This document shows, in pieces, positions 47,700 through 58,936 of a DNA stretch of 64,000 bases (positions within the stretch are counted from its first letter, which is position 1; every line of letters starts with the position of its first letter). The DNA is from Puccinia triticina (Eukaryota > Basidiomycota > Pucciniomycetes > Pucciniales > Pucciniaceae): positions 7,750,001-7,814,000 of the forward strand of contig NC_070561.1 of the NCBI RefSeq assembly GCF_026914185.1, in the 5' to 3' direction. The notes under the pieces were generated by a model. It saw nothing but the letters and a program-made list of their open reading frames with translations, searched no databases and was not told the origin of the DNA. A program made the translations under genes and the position numbers.

Positions 47700-48903
47700 C
47701 AAGGGTCAACAGACCAATCTCATGAAGGTTTTCCGCCAATTCCTTAGATATCAAGTAGATTTCTTCTCCTCCCAAAAATAAAGCTTGTTTTATCTTATAC
47801 ATACATCCCAATGAAAAAGTATGCATACATCCTTGGGAAATACCTCTGAGACTGCATAATACTTATGTGTTCAACAGGTTTGGCAAGCCAAACCAAAAAA
47901 AAAAACTATTTGAAAATGCCCTTGAAACCACATAAAAAGTATGTGGTTTCAGAGGCTTTCTAACCGCATAGTTATGCGCTTATAGAGGCAACCTCTCCTA
48001 CCGCATAACCTCCCAAACCGCATAACCAATCCATTCCACGGAGGGGTATGCGGTTTCACAGGTTTGACTGTATGTAGAGTCTTGAGTCTAGGCAAGGGGA
48101 TGAATGTTGTAGCCTAACCACTTTGACTTAGGTTGCAGATAGTAATACCTAACTGAAAACTAAATTCCACAGGAGAATAAGATCTAGAGCTTATTCTCCA
48201 CACACTAGGATATATAATACATTTCTGTCACATTAAGGATGTCTTAGTCCCCATCTATCCAGCCAACCCAAAGCAGGACCTTTTCAAAAGAAAGGTCAGA
48301 ATGAGTGTTTTTCAATGTGGTGTTCAAGTGACAAATAATAATGTGGTTGGGAGATTTCCTCTGGAGTGCAAAAAAAATTGCAATTGGCTTCACCAGTTCT
48401 TGTCGTGGGAGGTTTGCGGCCAAGGCTGTTTTCAGTTGGATGATGTCAAAATTGGATCCTGTGTCTACCATTGCTCACACAAGTGTTCCAGCCAGGTGCA
48501 GTTGGATGATTATTCAGAGGGATATATTGGAGAGTAGGGGAGGCCATAATTGTTTTTTGATAGTGAACGTATGAGATTACCTCATGGACTCTTCACTGGT
48601 GTCTGTAGAAAGGTCTCAAAAGACATTGGAGTGGAAATAGACAAGACCTGATGTCTCATGTACTTCTATTTCCCTATATCAGTAGAAGAGGACAGCTCTT
48701 CTCTACTATTTACAAGATATTTGAAGATAAGGAAATGAAGGGGAAGGAAAGGGGTGCAAAATACCTATCTCAGTAGAAGACTTCTCTCCTGAGCTAGATA
48801 GGCCGGAGGGAGGGGGAGAATAAATACACAGTGGTGGTTGTTGCTGATTAGGTCTTCCATCTTGGCAAATGTTTATCTGGCATATCAGAGATGCATCAAC
48901 ATG
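47700..48903. other. gene-free; contains MITE-like repeat copy 2 at about 47880-48072
   Basis: The 47880-48072 segment repeats ACCGCATA and ACCACATA motifs and ends GGTTTCACAGGTTTGACTGTA, the inverted complement of the start of the 31868 repeat. The rest, including short frames at 48244-48540, matches nothing I recognise. Confidence 0.5.
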
Positions 48904-50635
48904 CTTTGGCACACTCCTAGAAGGGAGTGTGCTTTGGCACACTCTCAGAAGGGGGTGTGCTTTGGCACACTCCTAGAAGGGAGTGTGCTTTGGCACACTC
49001 CTAGAAGGGAGTGTGCTTTGGCACACTCCTAGAAGGGAGTGTGCTTTGGCACACTCCTAGAAGGGAGTGTGCTTTGGCACACTCCTAGAAGGGAGTGTGC
49101 TTTGGCACACTCCTAGAAGGGAGTGTGCTTTGGCACACTCCTAGAAGGGAGTGTGCTTTGGCACACTCCTAGAAGGGAGTGTGCTTTGGCACACTCCTAG
49201 AAGGGAGTGTGCTTTGGCACACTCCTAGAAGGGAGTGTGCTTTGGCACACTCCTAGAAGGGAGTGTGCTTTGGCACACTCCTAGAAGGGAGTGTGCTTTG
49301 GCACACTCCTAGAAGGGAGTGTGCTTTGGCACACTCCTAGAAGGGAGTGTGCTTTGGCACACTCCTAGAAGGGAGTGTGCTTTGGCACACTCCTAGAAGG
49401 GAGTGTGCTTTGGCACACTCCTAGAAGGGAGTGTGCTTTGGCACACTCCTAGAAGGGAGTGTGCTTTGGCACACTCCTAGAAGGGAGTGTGCTTTGGCAC
49501 ACTCCTAGAAGGGAGTGTGCTTTGGCACACTCCTAGAAGGGAGTGTGCTTTGGCACACTCCTAGAAGGGAGTGTGCTTTGGCACACTCCTAGAAGGGAGT
49601 GTGCTTTGGCACACTCCTAGAAGGGAGTGTGCTTTGGCACACTCCTAGAAGGGAGTGTGCTTTGGCACACTCCTAGAAGGGAGTGTGCTTTGGCACACTC
49701 CTAGAAGGGAGTGTGCTTTGGCACACTCCTAGAAGGGAGTGTGCTTTGGCACACTCCTAGAAGGGAGTGTGCTTTGGCACACTCCTAGAAGGGAGTGTGC
49801 TTTGGCACACTCCTAGAAGGGAGTGTGCTTTGGCACACTCCTAGAAGGGAGTGTGCTTGGGCACACTCCTAGAAGGGAGTGTGCTTGGGCACACTCCTAG
49901 AAGGGAGTGTGCTTGGGCACACTCCTAGAAGGGAGTGTGCTTGGGCACACTCCTAGAAGGGAGTGTGCTTGGGCACACTCCTAGAAGGGAGTGTGCTTGG
50001 GCACACTCCTAGAAGGGAGTGTGCTTGGGCACACTCCTAGAAGGGAGTGTGCTTGGGCACACTCCTAGAAGGGAGTGTGCTTGGGCACACTCCTAGAAGG
50101 GAGTGTGCTTGGGCACACTCCTAGAAGGGAGTGTGCTTGGGCACACTCCTCACACTCCTACAACGGAGTGTGCTTGGGCACACTCTTGCAACGGAGTTTG
50201 CTTGGCACACTCCTGCAACGGAGTGTGCTTGGGCACACTCCTAGAACTGAGTGTGCTTGGACACACTCCTACAACGGAGTGTGCTTGGACACACTCCTAG
50301 AACAGAGTGTGCTTGGGCACACTCCTGCAACAGAGTGTGCTTGGGCACACTCCTGCAACAGAGTGTGCTTAGGCACACTCGTACAACAGAGTGTGCTTGG
50401 GCACACTCCTACAACGGAGTGTGCTTGGGCACACTCCTACAACAGAGTGTGCTTGGGCACACTCCTACAACGGAGTGTCCTTGGGCACACTCCTACAACG
50501 GAGTGTGCTTGGGCACACTCCTACAACGGAGTGTGCTTGGGCACACTCCTACAACGGAGTGTGCTTGGGCACACTCCTGCAACGGAGTGTGCTTGGGCAC
50601 ACTCCTACAACAGAGTGTGCTTGGGAACACTCCTA
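48904..50635 (+). repeat. 28-bp hairpin satellite, forward arm (about 60 units)
   Basis: The unit is the same 9-bp stem and tetraloop as the 29-bp arrays, but with 6-base spacers, hence a 28-bp period. Three blocks follow one another: spacer TAGAAG with loop TTTG (48904 to about 49855), spacer TAGAAG with loop TTGG (to about 50150), spacer TACAAC or TGCAAC with loop TTGG (to about 50635). Each stem is GGAGTGTGC/GCACACTCC. The block structure shows that spacer and loop changed at different times and spread by local homogenisation. Confidence 0.95.
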
Positions 50636-52706
50636 CACACTCTGTGTGCCAAAGCACACTCTGTAATAGGAGTGTGCCAAAGCACACTCTGTAATAGGAG
50701 TGTGCCAAAGCACACTCCGTTGTAGGAGTGTGCCAAAGCACACTCCGTTGTAGGAGTGTGCCAAAGCACACTCCGTTGTAGGAGTGTGCCAAAGCACACT
50801 CCGTTGTAGGAGTGTGCCAAAGCACACTCCGTTGTAGGAGTGTGCCAAAGCACACTCCGTTGTAGGAGTGTGCCAAAGCACACTCCGTTGTAGGAGTGTG
50901 CCAAAGCACACTCCGTTGTAGGAGTGTGCCAAAGCACACTCCGTTGTAGGAGTGTGCCAAAGCACACTCCGTTGTAGGAGTGTGCCAAAGCACACTCCGT
51001 TGTAGGAGTGTGCCAAAGCACACTCCGTTGTAGGAGTGTGCCAAAGCACACTCCGTTGTAGGAGTGTGCCAAAGCACACTCCGTTGTAGGAGTGTGCCAA
51101 AGCACACTCCGTTGTAGGAGTGTGCCAAAGCACACTCCGTTGTAGGAGTGTGCCAAAGCACACTCCGTTGTAGGAGTGTGCCAAAGCACACTCCGTTGTA
51201 GGAGTGTGCCAAAGCACACTCCGTTGTAGGAGTGTGCCAAAGCACACTCCGTTGTAGGAGTGTGCCAAAGCACACTCCGTTGTAGGAGTGTGCCAAAGCA
51301 CACTCCGTTGTAGGAGTGTGCCAAAGCACACTCCGTTGTAGGAGTGTGCCAAAGCACACTCCGTTGTAGGAGTGTGCCAAAGCACACTCCGTTGTAGGAG
51401 TGTGCCAAAGCACACTCCGTTCTAGGAGTGTGCCAAAGCACACTCCGTTGTAGGAGTGTGCCAAAGCACACTCCGTTGTAGGAGTGTGCCAAAGCACACT
51501 CCGTTGTAGTTGTGTGCCAAAGCACACTCTGTTGTAGGAGTGTGCCAAAGCACACTCAGTTGTAGGAGTGTGCCAAAGCACACTCTGTTGTAGGAGTGTG
51601 CCAAAGCACACTCCGTTGTAGGAGTGTGCCAAAGCACACTCTGTTGTAGGAGTGTGCCAAAGCACACTCCGTTGTAGGAGTGTGCCAAAGCACACTCCGT
51701 TGTAGGAGTGTGCCAAAGCACACTCCGTTGTAGGAGTGTGCCAAAGCACACTCCGTTGTAGGAGTGTGCCAAAGCACACTCCGTTGTAGGAGTGTGCCAA
51801 AGCACACTCCGTTGTAGGAGTGTGCCAAAGCACACTCCGTTGTAGGAGTGTGCCAAAGCACACTCCGTTGTAGGAGTGTGCCAAAGCACACTCCGTTGTA
51901 GGAGTGTGCCAAAGCACACTCCGTTGTAGGAGTGTGCCAAAGCACACTCCGTTGTAGGAGTGTGCCAAAGCACACTCTGTTGTAGGAGTGTGCCAAAGCA
52001 CACTCCGTTGTAGGAGTGTGCCAAAGCACACTCTGTAATAGGAGTGTGCCAAAGCACACTCCGTTGTAGGAGTGTGCCAAAGCACACTCTGTAATAGGAG
52101 TGTGCCAAAGCACACTCTGTAATAGGAGTGTGCCAAACCACACTCCGTTGTAGGAGTGTCCCAAAGCACACTCCGTTGTAGGAGTGTGCCAAAGCACACT
52201 CCGTTGTAGGAGTGTGCCAAAGCACACTCTGTTGTAGGAGTGTGCCAAAGCACACTCCGTTGTAGGAGTGTGCCAAAGCACACTCCGTTGTAGGAGTGTG
52301 CCAAAGCACACTCCGTTGTAGGAGTGTGCCAAAGCACACTCCGTTGTAGGAGTGTGCCAAAGCACACTCCGTTGTAGGAGTGTGCCAAAGCACACTCCGT
52401 TGTAGGAGTGTGCCAAAGCACACTCCGTTGTAGGAGTGTGCCAAAGCACACTCCGTTGTAGGAGTGTGCCAAAGCACACTCCGTTGTAGGAGTGTGCCAA
52501 AGCACACTCCGTTGTAGGAGTGTGCCAAAGCACACTCCGTTGTAGGAGTGTGCCAAAGCACACTCTGTAATAGGAGTGTGCCAAAGCACACTCCGTTGTA
52601 GGAGTGTGCCAAAGCACACTCTGTAATAGGAGTGTGCCAAACCACACTCCGTTGTAGGAGTGTCCCAAAGCACACTCCGTTGTAGGAGTGTGCCAAAGCA
52701 CACTCC
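50636..52706 (-). repeat. 28-bp hairpin satellite, inverted arm (about 73 units)
   Basis: At 50636-50645 the array flips: units now read CAAAGCACACTCC-GTTGTA-GGAGTGTGC, the complement of the TACAAC-spacer type with loop TTTG. Homogeneous blocks are broken by CTGTAATAGG variants (for example 50655-50700, 52030-52120 and 52560-52630); the last two groups share the same order of variants and an unusual CCAAACCACACTCC followed by GTGTCCCAAAGC, indicating a segmental duplication of about 500 bp in the array. The 28-bp unit has no stop codon in any minus-strand frame, so a 786-codon open frame results; it is not evidence for a protein. Confidence 0.95.
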
Positions 52707-53714
52707 ACCGCGTGTGCAAAACAATCCCAGCCTAACCCATTCACAAGCGTTCCTACCCTGTCCAATAACCACAAGCAATGCTAAGGAAACCACCAACAAA
52801 ACAGTGAAAATAAAATCCCACCCAGCCCTTGTTCCAACCAGAATCGCCGCCAATTAATGTGCACCTTCCCCCACAGCGTGTACAAAACAATCCCAGCCCA
52901 ACCCACCCGTAAGTGTTCCTACCCTGTCTAACAACCACAACAAACACAAGCAAGAGGCAAATGTAAGGTCAGATACAAAATATACTACTTTTTATTAATG
53001 GCAAGCCAAATACAGGGTGAACATTTAGTCAGATCCATCCCAAATATCACAAGGGATATCTATACAAGGAACCTTGCAGAGTACTTGTTTAGAAATTAGA
53101 TGCCTCAGGGGTATTGATGAGCCATAGTCATTCAATCACTAAGGGCAAACTTGAGTGGCTTGGTCCAGGACAGTTTCTCAACAATAACTTGTTGCAATAT
53201 GGGCTCAAGTTACATATCTTGATTTGTGATCTTTACTTTGTGTAAAACTCACCACCATCTTTGCTAAGTTGAGTGAAATCCTGCGCATCTTGTCTGCCAC
53301 ATCAAGATCTGAAATTTTGCACTCCCCCAATTGATTGCTCTACAAAGTAGTTTTTGGGAGTGTTTTAATGGTAGGCTTTGGGTTGGGAATTGATGGTACT
53401 ACTGAAGGATCCAATTTGATTGGGTGAGACGGAGTATCTTTCCCAGAAGTCCCAGAAGGAGCAGCGTCAAATTTGTTGATTTCAGCTTCCATACAAGCTT
53501 TAAGGTTAGGTTGGTTGCAATTATCTTAATTGATTAGTGATCTAGACTTTGTGCACAACTCACCACCATCTTTTCTAAACTGAGCGCGGTCCTGTGTATT
53601 GTTGTATAGTTGAGCGCCATCCTGTGCATCTTTATCCGGCATATTGAGATTAGACAATTTGGACTCCCTTGATCCATCACCCTGCAAAGTGGTATTTGGG
53701 AGCGTTGTCATGCA
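52707..53714. repeat. array flank with a diverged duplication
   Basis: A segment of about 75 bp containing CAAAACAATCCCAGCC and GTTCCTACCCTGTC occurs at about 52712-52785 and again at about 52877-52945. A second, more diverged pair lies at about 53220-53350 and 53545-53700 (CTCACCACCATCTTT, GATCC..C...TGCAAAGT). No gene is supported. Confidence 0.5.
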
Positions 53715-54115
53715 CAAAAAAAAAAACATTTGAACACACAAAAAAAATGAAATAAACTCACACAAAAACAATAATTCAAACTCAAAAAAACCATAAACTC
53801 TGTACTGAAAAAAAAAACTCACACTTTACAAACTTAAAGAACACAATTTTCAAACTTTTAATTTCTTCTGCCTGCAATCCAAGTTTATCAAAACCACAGT
53901 TTCACAGAAACTGACTTCATGGGTTCATGCTGTATTTCATTGAAATTGCAGGCAGAAGAAATTAAAAGTTTGGAATTTGTGTTCCTTAAGTTTAAAAAGT
54001 TTAAGTTTCTTTTTAGTACAGAGTTTATGGTTTGTTTGAGTTTAAATTATTGTTTTTTTGTGAGTTTATTTAATGTTTTTGTGTGTTTTGATTGTGTTCA
54101 AATTTTTTTGTTTTG
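53715..54115. repeat. AT-rich foldback (inverted repeat arms of about 160 bp)
   Basis: The left arm (53715-53880) and right arm (53945-54115) are imperfect complements, for example ACTTTTAATTTCTTCTGCCT against AGGCAGAAGAAATTAAAAGT. The loop holds CAGTTTCACAGAAACTGACTTCATGG. The loop and flanks recur in inverted orientation at 56513-56585. Long runs of A and T suggest a decayed foldback MITE. Confidence 0.75.
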
Positions 54116-54649
54116 TGTGAATTCAAAGTTTGAATGTTTTTGTGTTGTGTGAGTTCAAAGTTTAAATTTTCTTGTTTTGTGTAAGTTTAAAGTTCAAATT
54201 GTTAAAGTTTTGTTTGGTTTTGGAATTTTTGTTTTTTGAAATCAAGAAGGGGCCTACTCAAATGAAATAGGGGGCCTTCAGGGAGGGGGTGGAGGAAACC
54301 AGATCCCCTGGGGGGACAAACAGCTTCCCCCCAGCCCTTTAAGTATCCAACCAAGCTCACACACCCTGGGCCCTGACATCCTTCAAACCAAAACTTGACA
54401 ACTTGGTTGTCAGGGCCCTGCACCTGCGCAGACACAATGCTGGCCTGTACACACTCATTCAAGTGTTTACAGGTCAGCTTGAGAGCTTGAATCCTCAAGA
54501 TGACCAGTCAGGGTTATCTAGACATGTTCCAGATCCAAGGAACTTGGCTGCGAGTAGTTCATAAGCTGATTGTTTCCCCACTTGCCAGGGAGGCATCCTC
54601 CCCAAGGTCTCCATCTTGTCTTGATGCCAATCTGTAGTGGTATCAGGCC
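54116..54649. other. gene-free stretch
   Basis: T-rich sequence with TTTGTGTGAGTTCAAAGTTT-like repeats, then a C-rich part. No gene, RNA or defined element end is seen. Confidence 0.45.
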
Positions 54650-55780
54650 CATAACTCTTGATGATTGGTACAGACCGGCATTGAGCAGATTCACTACTCC
54701 TCTCCAATGACTGGTCTGTGCGAGTCATTGAGGGGAGTCATAGCTCTTGATGACCGGTCTGTGCGGTCATCAAGGGAGGTAACACCTCTTGATGACCAGG
54801 ACAGCCCGGCATCAAGGGGACTCTGCAGTACATTACCCCACAATGGCCAGTCCAACCAGTCATCAAGGGGTCTCTCACCTCCCAATTATGGGTCAGACCG
54901 GCCATCAAGGGGTCTCTCACCTCCCAATGACCGGTCGGACCGGCCATTGAGGGGTCTCACACCTCTCAATGACTGGTCAGACAGGCCATCAAGGGGTCTC
55001 ATACCTCTCAATGACTGGTTGGAAGGGCCATTGAGGGGTCTCATACAATGGCCGGTCTGTACCGGTCATCAAGGCAACTCCGCAGTAGATTACCCCTTGA
55101 TGGCAGGTCCAACCAGTCATTGAGGGGTCTCTCACCTCCCGATGACCGGTACTGACCGGCCATAGAGAGGTATGAGACCCCTCTTGGACTGACCATTGAG
55201 GGGATCAAGAGATATGAGAGTCCAATGAGACCCCTCTTGGACCAGCCATTGAGGGGTCTCATATGTCTTGATGACTGGTCGGACCAGCCATCAAGGGGTC
55301 TCATACCTCTTGATGGCCGGTTGTTACCGTTCATTGAGGGGACTCCGCAGCACAGTACACCTCAATGGCCATTCGTTGCCAGCCATTGATCTCTCACCTC
55401 CCAATGATTGGTCTGACCGGCCATTGAGGGGTCTCTCACCTCCCAATGACCAGTTGGACCGTCCATTGAGGGGTCTCACACCTCCCCAAGACTGATATGT
55501 ACCAGCCATTGAGGGGTCTCACACCTCTCAATGACTTGTCTGTACTGCTCATTGAGAAGATTTGCACATTAGCTGGTCATCAAGTGGGGTGTGCCCTGCT
55601 TGATGACTACTGTGGGCACTCCAGTTCATATTTGCACACTTGAGTGCAAAGCCAAAATTAGGGTGGAGTGCATCCCATTTTGGTGTATTTTGGAGTGCCC
55701 AGGCATTTGCTCCAACAAACATGGAGTTAAGAGTAAAATAGGTCCTCCAGAGTTTTTGAAGTACCCCCCCCCCCCCTAAA
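54650..55780. repeat. second, truncated palindrome-array element
   Basis: Units of the type TGACCGGTCnGACCGGCCATTGAGGGGTCTCACACCTC (split here for description) repeat from 54660 to about 55560. They are followed by the right subterminal region seen in the 24523-26878 element (TGTGGGCACTCCA, GAGTGCAAAGCC, AACATGGAGT). The left terminal repeat is missing and the right side ends at a C run (55766-55778), so this is a truncated and more diverged relative. Confidence 0.8.
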
Positions 55781-56831
55781 CCCATACTTATGCCTTCTAG
55801 TTGGGCACTAAACCCACACATAAAGGCAGAAACTGTCATGCAGTGCTTTCAGGAGTGTCTGGTGGGTCTAAAACACACCATGTCATGTCCCAGCCGTCCA
55901 AAAATACGTGAAAAAACTGTATTTTTCAGGTTTTGGGCCCCAACATTTGGGACCAGCCAAAAAACCTTCTACAGTGGAATGCTTTGCGCAGCTGTACAGC
56001 CTATGTTGAGGGGCACAGGGGTTGCAGGACTGAAGATACCGGACTGTCTTGTGACAGTTGGACTGGACACAGATATAAAGGTGGTTTGTATTCAGTGAGG
56101 AAAAGAATCAAGGATCTGAGCTGAGACAACACTAAATACAAGACCAAGCTGAAATACTATAGTAGAAGCATAAATGAGATATAAGCATTCTCACAGCCTA
56201 AAGACACAGCCTGAGAGAACTTGGGGATCTCACTCATAGAAATATATTCCACATCCTTATTGATTGAATAAAACTTTGAAAACAGTACTCTGGTCAGATA
56301 AATGTCTACAACCAATTAATCTCTTTCCAAAGTATGTACATATGTATATCCTGAGGAATAGGATTTCAATTTTCAGACTCAGGCTAGGAGTATAATTGTG
56401 GCATCATAATGAATAGACAATCCAGAGAGTACTCCATGAGTACCACAAATATTCCATTTAGCTTAGATACTGGGACCTGAGAGTGCAGCGGCAAAGCTGC
56501 CTTGGCCTCTAGTTTCAATGAAATGCAGTATGAACCCATGAAGTCAGTTTCTGTGAAAATGTGGTTTCAATAAACTTGGATTTGTGTAATGCTAAGGTTT
56601 TGTTTTGTGGATCCTCCTCTTTTATCTCTCAATGTTCAAACTTCAACATGAGTTTTTTTTTCAAGAAGGCCGAGGATTTTTTTCTTTGGGGAGGTAGAAA
56701 ATTTTACCAATGAGTACTAGTGAAAATAAAAGAGCTCAATAAAAATCTAGCCTGATATGGAGTATCAATTCTATGGCAAAAGCACTGAGAATCTGCAGTT
56801 GGTGCTTGAGTTGAGATTTAATTTTCAGTTT
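55781..56831. other. gene-free stretch with a third candidate Helitron 3' end
   Basis: At 56485-56512 GCAGCGGCAAAGCTGC (hairpin), CTTGGCCT and CTAG are followed by T. The sequence to the right (TTCAATGAAATGCAG...) is the inverted copy of the 53880-53945 foldback loop, so the insertion point between A and T can be inferred from that copy. Confidence 0.5.
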
Positions 56832-58529
56832 TTAACCTAATATCTTATTCTCAAAAGCTTCATTTATAGAACGAGTACTTTGAATTGTCAACCCAGTCAG
56901 ATTTTCATAGAAATTTTCAATCCATTCTTGCAGTGTAATTTGTGTATCATAAAAGTTTAAGATATTCTTAATGGGTTCTTCACATTCATTAATGTTTTTT
57001 GTGCTGCTGAATCTGTAGCTTGATTCAAGTAAATATCCCATGAATTTCAATTGATTTTGGAGTTCTTTTTGACTGATTTTATCAGGTTTAGATTCCAAAA
57101 GAATTTCTGGATAGTGACTATCAAGCAACTTTACAAGGTGATATTCTAAGATAAATTCATATTGGGGCCTCCTTCCAGACAATTTTCCTGGAAGTCTCCA
57201 GAACTTTTGAAGGGCATTTTGAAATCTGACAAAAATTTCACTATTTTTCAAGTTTTTTCTCACCTCATCTGCTTTTTCAATTCTTAACCTGGATGAAATC
57301 ATCATCAGATCCTCAAGAAAACTGGCTGAAACAAAGGTTTTGCGGATATCTTGGAATTCTTCAGTTTCTTCTTCCACATCATCATATGGATTTTTCAAAG
57401 CTTCCATGATTTTTTCCAGAGCGTAATATTTAGAAAGAATGGTGTCTTGGCAAGTGGTTACTGAAATTAATTGAGTTTTCAAGGCATGATTTGGGAAATT
57501 AGTAAGAACTTCAATTCTCTGAACACCAGCCAAGATGTTTACAAGATGTGAACATACCTATGGATGATTGAGTAAAGTGATTTATAATCCTGTCAGTCTC
57601 TAAAAATACTTTTGACATCCAAATGGTCCTTATACCTTGCTGGTATTCAAAATCATATGGGCAGCCACGTGAATTTTTGCAAGTTTCAACCAGAGATGAA
57701 ACCCCCATTTCCAGAGACTTTTGTTTGATAAATTCAACATCTTTGAAGGAATTTTTTGACTCTAGTTTGCATAGCTGAATCAAATCTACTATGAGAAATA
57801 GAGTTGTTGAATAGTTATAGGTGAAATCCTCTACAAAGTATTGGGTATTTGTTTATTGAAAAAGAGGAAAGGTTTTCATTACCCTTCCCCACAGCTCTAA
57901 AAATGGGTTCTCAAGTATGTTGTCCATAGCGTAGGAAATATCAACACCTCCTGTAGCTTTTGAATATAGATTAGTCATTTTCATAACTGTTTTAACATGT
58001 ACCAGCTTCTTCAATTCATTGTACAATCCCCCAATTTCTTCAACAAGAGTCTGTTGGAATTTGTTGTGAACCAAATTCTTACAATGTTTGAGTTGATAGA
58101 TTCCTGTCTCAATACCTCTGCGCCTGCTTTCTAACAGCTTTTTTTTGCCTGTTTCTTTTTCAAGTGAGTGATTTGAGTAGTGTAAGCAGGAAAATCAAGC
58201 TTGGGTCAGAGATAACAGGGCAAAAGGTTACCTGGTTTTTTAGGTACTAATTTGGAATGTTCCTGTTTCTGAGATGGCTGTTTGATATTTCCTGTGTATC
58301 CATCTAACTTAGTGACATCAGTAGAGCCTGAAACAACATACCACAGGGTAGCAAATGTTGAACAAGATGACACAAAAAGTTCAGCAGAAAACCTTCAATA
58401 GTAAATAAAGATTCAATCCTTACCCAAAGAGATTTCTCTTGGTCGTTTCAGACCAGCCTTTGCCAGTAGGCTGGCCCCTAGTATGTACAGAGAGATGGGT
58501 AAAAAATTGCAATGTAGCTTAACCATCAT
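56832..58529 (-). pseudogene. secreted-protein gene, copy 2 (better preserved)
   Basis: Exon 1 (58424-58529) begins with two in-frame ATGs and encodes a signal peptide (MVKLHCNFLPISLYILGASL, then LAKAG), ending at GTAAGG in phase 1. Exon 2 (58232-58327, TTTCAG acceptor, GTAACC donor) and exon 3 (from 58148) keep phase 1. Landmarks: RRRGIETGIYQLKHCKN, GGLYNELKKLVHVKTV, CKNSRGCPYDFEYQQG, FLETDRI, FLEDLMMISSRL, PGKLSGRRPQYEF, LDSHYPEILLESKP, WIENFYENLTGL. An in-frame TAA stands near 57856 in a segment that is open in copy 1; alternatively a 115-nt intron (GTAATG...TTCAG) could skip it in frame. Another phase mismatch near 57533-57570 is shared with copy 1. No known domain. Stop near 56832. Confidence 0.6.
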
Positions 58530-58936
58530 TTGAAACTGTGACAACTGGGCCAAGCCGCTTGGGATGATTGTTTCTTAAAGCCAGAAAGATAAGGTAAGGT
58601 AGTTTAATTTGACATTCCCCTGAGGGAGGATGTTAGACGAGCTATCTGATTGATGTGGATGTGTTGCATCAAGCCAGCATTAAGACTCCTATTGATAGTA
58701 ATCAACCCTGTAATTTCCAGTGTTATTAGAAACTAGCCCGCAGGTAGTACAGCCTTCATAGTGGCCAATAGAAGTGAGACTGACTCGATGAATCAGCCCT
58801 CCAAATGTGATTGGGAAAGAATACATACACGGAATATATAAAATTCATACGTGCCAGTGCGGCATACCTACAACGGAAAGGTGAAATATTCATCCATCTA
58901 CAATTGTATGACCAATGCTCAAATATTCTGCATTTA
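58530..58936. other. 5' flank of the secreted-protein gene, no gene
   Basis: The part to about 58720 aligns with 2987-3180 and represents the duplicated promoter-proximal flank. The rest has no supported feature. Confidence 0.5.

Noticed and set aside
50493..52853. 786-codon minus-strand open frame as a giant repeat protein
   Set aside because: The 28-bp unit lacks stops in all three minus-strand frames, so a long frame is automatic; overlapping equally repetitive frames exist in other phases.
54665..55123. Frames reading DRSDRPSRGL-like repeats in the palindrome arrays (also 24.7-25.4 kb)
   Set aside because: They are translations of the GACCGGTC palindrome units; both strands give similar peptides and no start or domain is present.
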